From an uncultured Muribaculaceae bacterium (lineage in GTDB: Bacteria > Bacteroidota > Bacteroidia > Bacteroidales > Muribaculaceae), in assembly GCA_947173755.1 (NCBI GenBank), contig CAMWGM010000073.1, positions 1 to 7,170 of the forward strand: a DNA stretch of 7,170 nt, given 5' to 3'. Below, piece after piece: positions 6,831-7,170 of this stretch. Positions within the stretch are counted from its first letter, which is position 1; each line of letters starts with the position of its first letter. Position numbers and translations under genes: made by a program. The notes below the pieces were generated by a model that made no database searches, had not been told where the DNA came from, and saw nothing but the letters and a program-made list of their open reading frames with translations.

Positions 6831-6862
6831 CAAAATTACTCCTTTTTATGCTAAAAAACAAG
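6831..6862 (-). promoter_or_regulatory. Candidate lepA promoter
   Basis: On the reverse strand CTTG (6859-6862) is separated by exactly 20 nt from a perfect TAnnTTTG element, TAATTTTG (6831-6838). This predicts a start of transcription near 6824 and a leader of about 84 nt, long for this window. It rules against the TTG at 6833 as the translation start. Confidence 0.55.
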
Positions 6863-6948
6863 TTTTGGTCCAATGACGCTTGCGATGATTAGAAATATCA
6901 TTTGGCAGGTATTGTTTCGCTTTTTAAAGAAGGCGCATAATCATCATA

Positions 6949-6979
6949 TTTGGAATTCAGGGTGTTATTGGTAATTTTT
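6949..6979 (+). promoter_or_regulatory. Candidate promoter for the DUF1016-type gene
   Basis: TTTG at 6949-6952 is followed after 19 nt by TAATTTTT (6972-6979), one mismatch from TAnnTTTG. It would start transcription about 9 nt before the ATG at 6995. A second AT-rich element, TAAATTTTG at 6982-6990, is too close to the start codon to be the likelier -7 box. Confidence 0.3.
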
Positions 6980-6994
6980 TATAAATTTTGTATT

Positions 6995-7170
6995 ATGAAA
7001 GCTGAAATAGATACAAATAGCCTTCCGGAAGGTTACGCTGAATGGCGTAATAAAATTGAGAATCTCATTGAGAAATCAAAACTCAATGCGGTTATCCACG
7101 TGAATACTGACATGCTTTCATTGTATTGGAGCATAGGCAGTGATATCATACGAAAGAAAAAAGAACTTGG
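6995..7170 (+). CDS. DUF1016/YhcG-type protein (PDDEXK nuclease family), N-terminal fragment
   Basis: The frame opens at the ATG at 6995 and runs off the right edge after 58 complete codons. The visible part, with EWRNKIENLIEKSKLNAVIHVN (about residues 16-37, quoted partly as key residues W17, I24, K30) and MLSLYWSIGSDIIRKKKELG (39-58), matches the helical N-terminal domain of DUF1016 proteins, whose hallmark is LYWxIG. Full-length members run to about 330-370 residues and end in a PD-(D/E)XK nuclease domain, which is not in this window. Their cellular role is not settled; they are frequent in variable and defence-linked regions. The local base composition is more AT-rich than the housekeeping genes. 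The family call rests on one short domain. Confidence 0.75.
   Translation, partial: MKAEIDTNSLPEGYAEWRNKIENLIEKSKLNAVIHVNTDMLSLYWSIGSDIIRKKKEL

Noticed and set aside
7021..7032. Perfect 12-bp palindrome CCTTCCGGAAGG
   Set aside because: It lies inside the first codons of the DUF1016-type gene, is explained by the Leu-Pro-Glu-Gly codons and occurs once, so I do not call it an operator.

Overview
The window reads as a piece of a Bacteroidales chromosome. The HolA, DnaA, PgeF and LepA proteins resemble the Bacteroides/Muribaculaceae versions as I remember them. No clear Shine-Dalgarno sequences stand out. Most gene starts are preceded by a Bacteroidetes-type promoter (TTG near -33, TAnnTTTG near -7). 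The moderately GC-rich coding DNA and the protein sequences suggest a Muribaculaceae-like gut bacterium, but the family is an inference. There are no tRNAs, rRNAs, CRISPR arrays or insertion sequences.

Layout from the left: holA (clamp-loader delta subunit) runs leftward off the window edge, so its last few dozen residues are missing. Divergent from it, across 89 bp with overlapping promoters, is a small stand-alone PD-(D/E)XK protein of the HsdR N-terminal type. It converges on dnaA (leftward) with a strong inverted repeat at the junction. Upstream of dnaA is a very AT-rich gap of 316 bp that holds the dnaA promoter, several TTATC half-motifs and small inverted repeats. Then come pgeF (leftward, peptidoglycan editing factor) and, divergent across 58 bp, an EamA/DMT-family transporter (rightward). 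The transporter's 3' end overlaps the 3' end of lepA (leftward, elongation factor 4) by 14 bp. The last segment is more AT-rich and carries the first 58 codons of a DUF1016/YhcG-type nuclease-family gene, cut by the right edge.

Functionally this is mostly housekeeping: replication initiation (DnaA), clamp loading (HolA), translation (LepA) and cell-wall precursor quality control (PgeF), plus one inner-membrane transporter. The genes alternate in strand, so there is little operon structure and most appear to have their own promoters. The points of most interest are the uncharacterised HsdR-N-like nuclease paired head-to-head with holA, an unusual DnaA recognition helix next to an AT-rich possible origin region, and the DUF1016 gene at the edge, which may begin an accessory segment. 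I did not find a clear-cut new multi-gene system.
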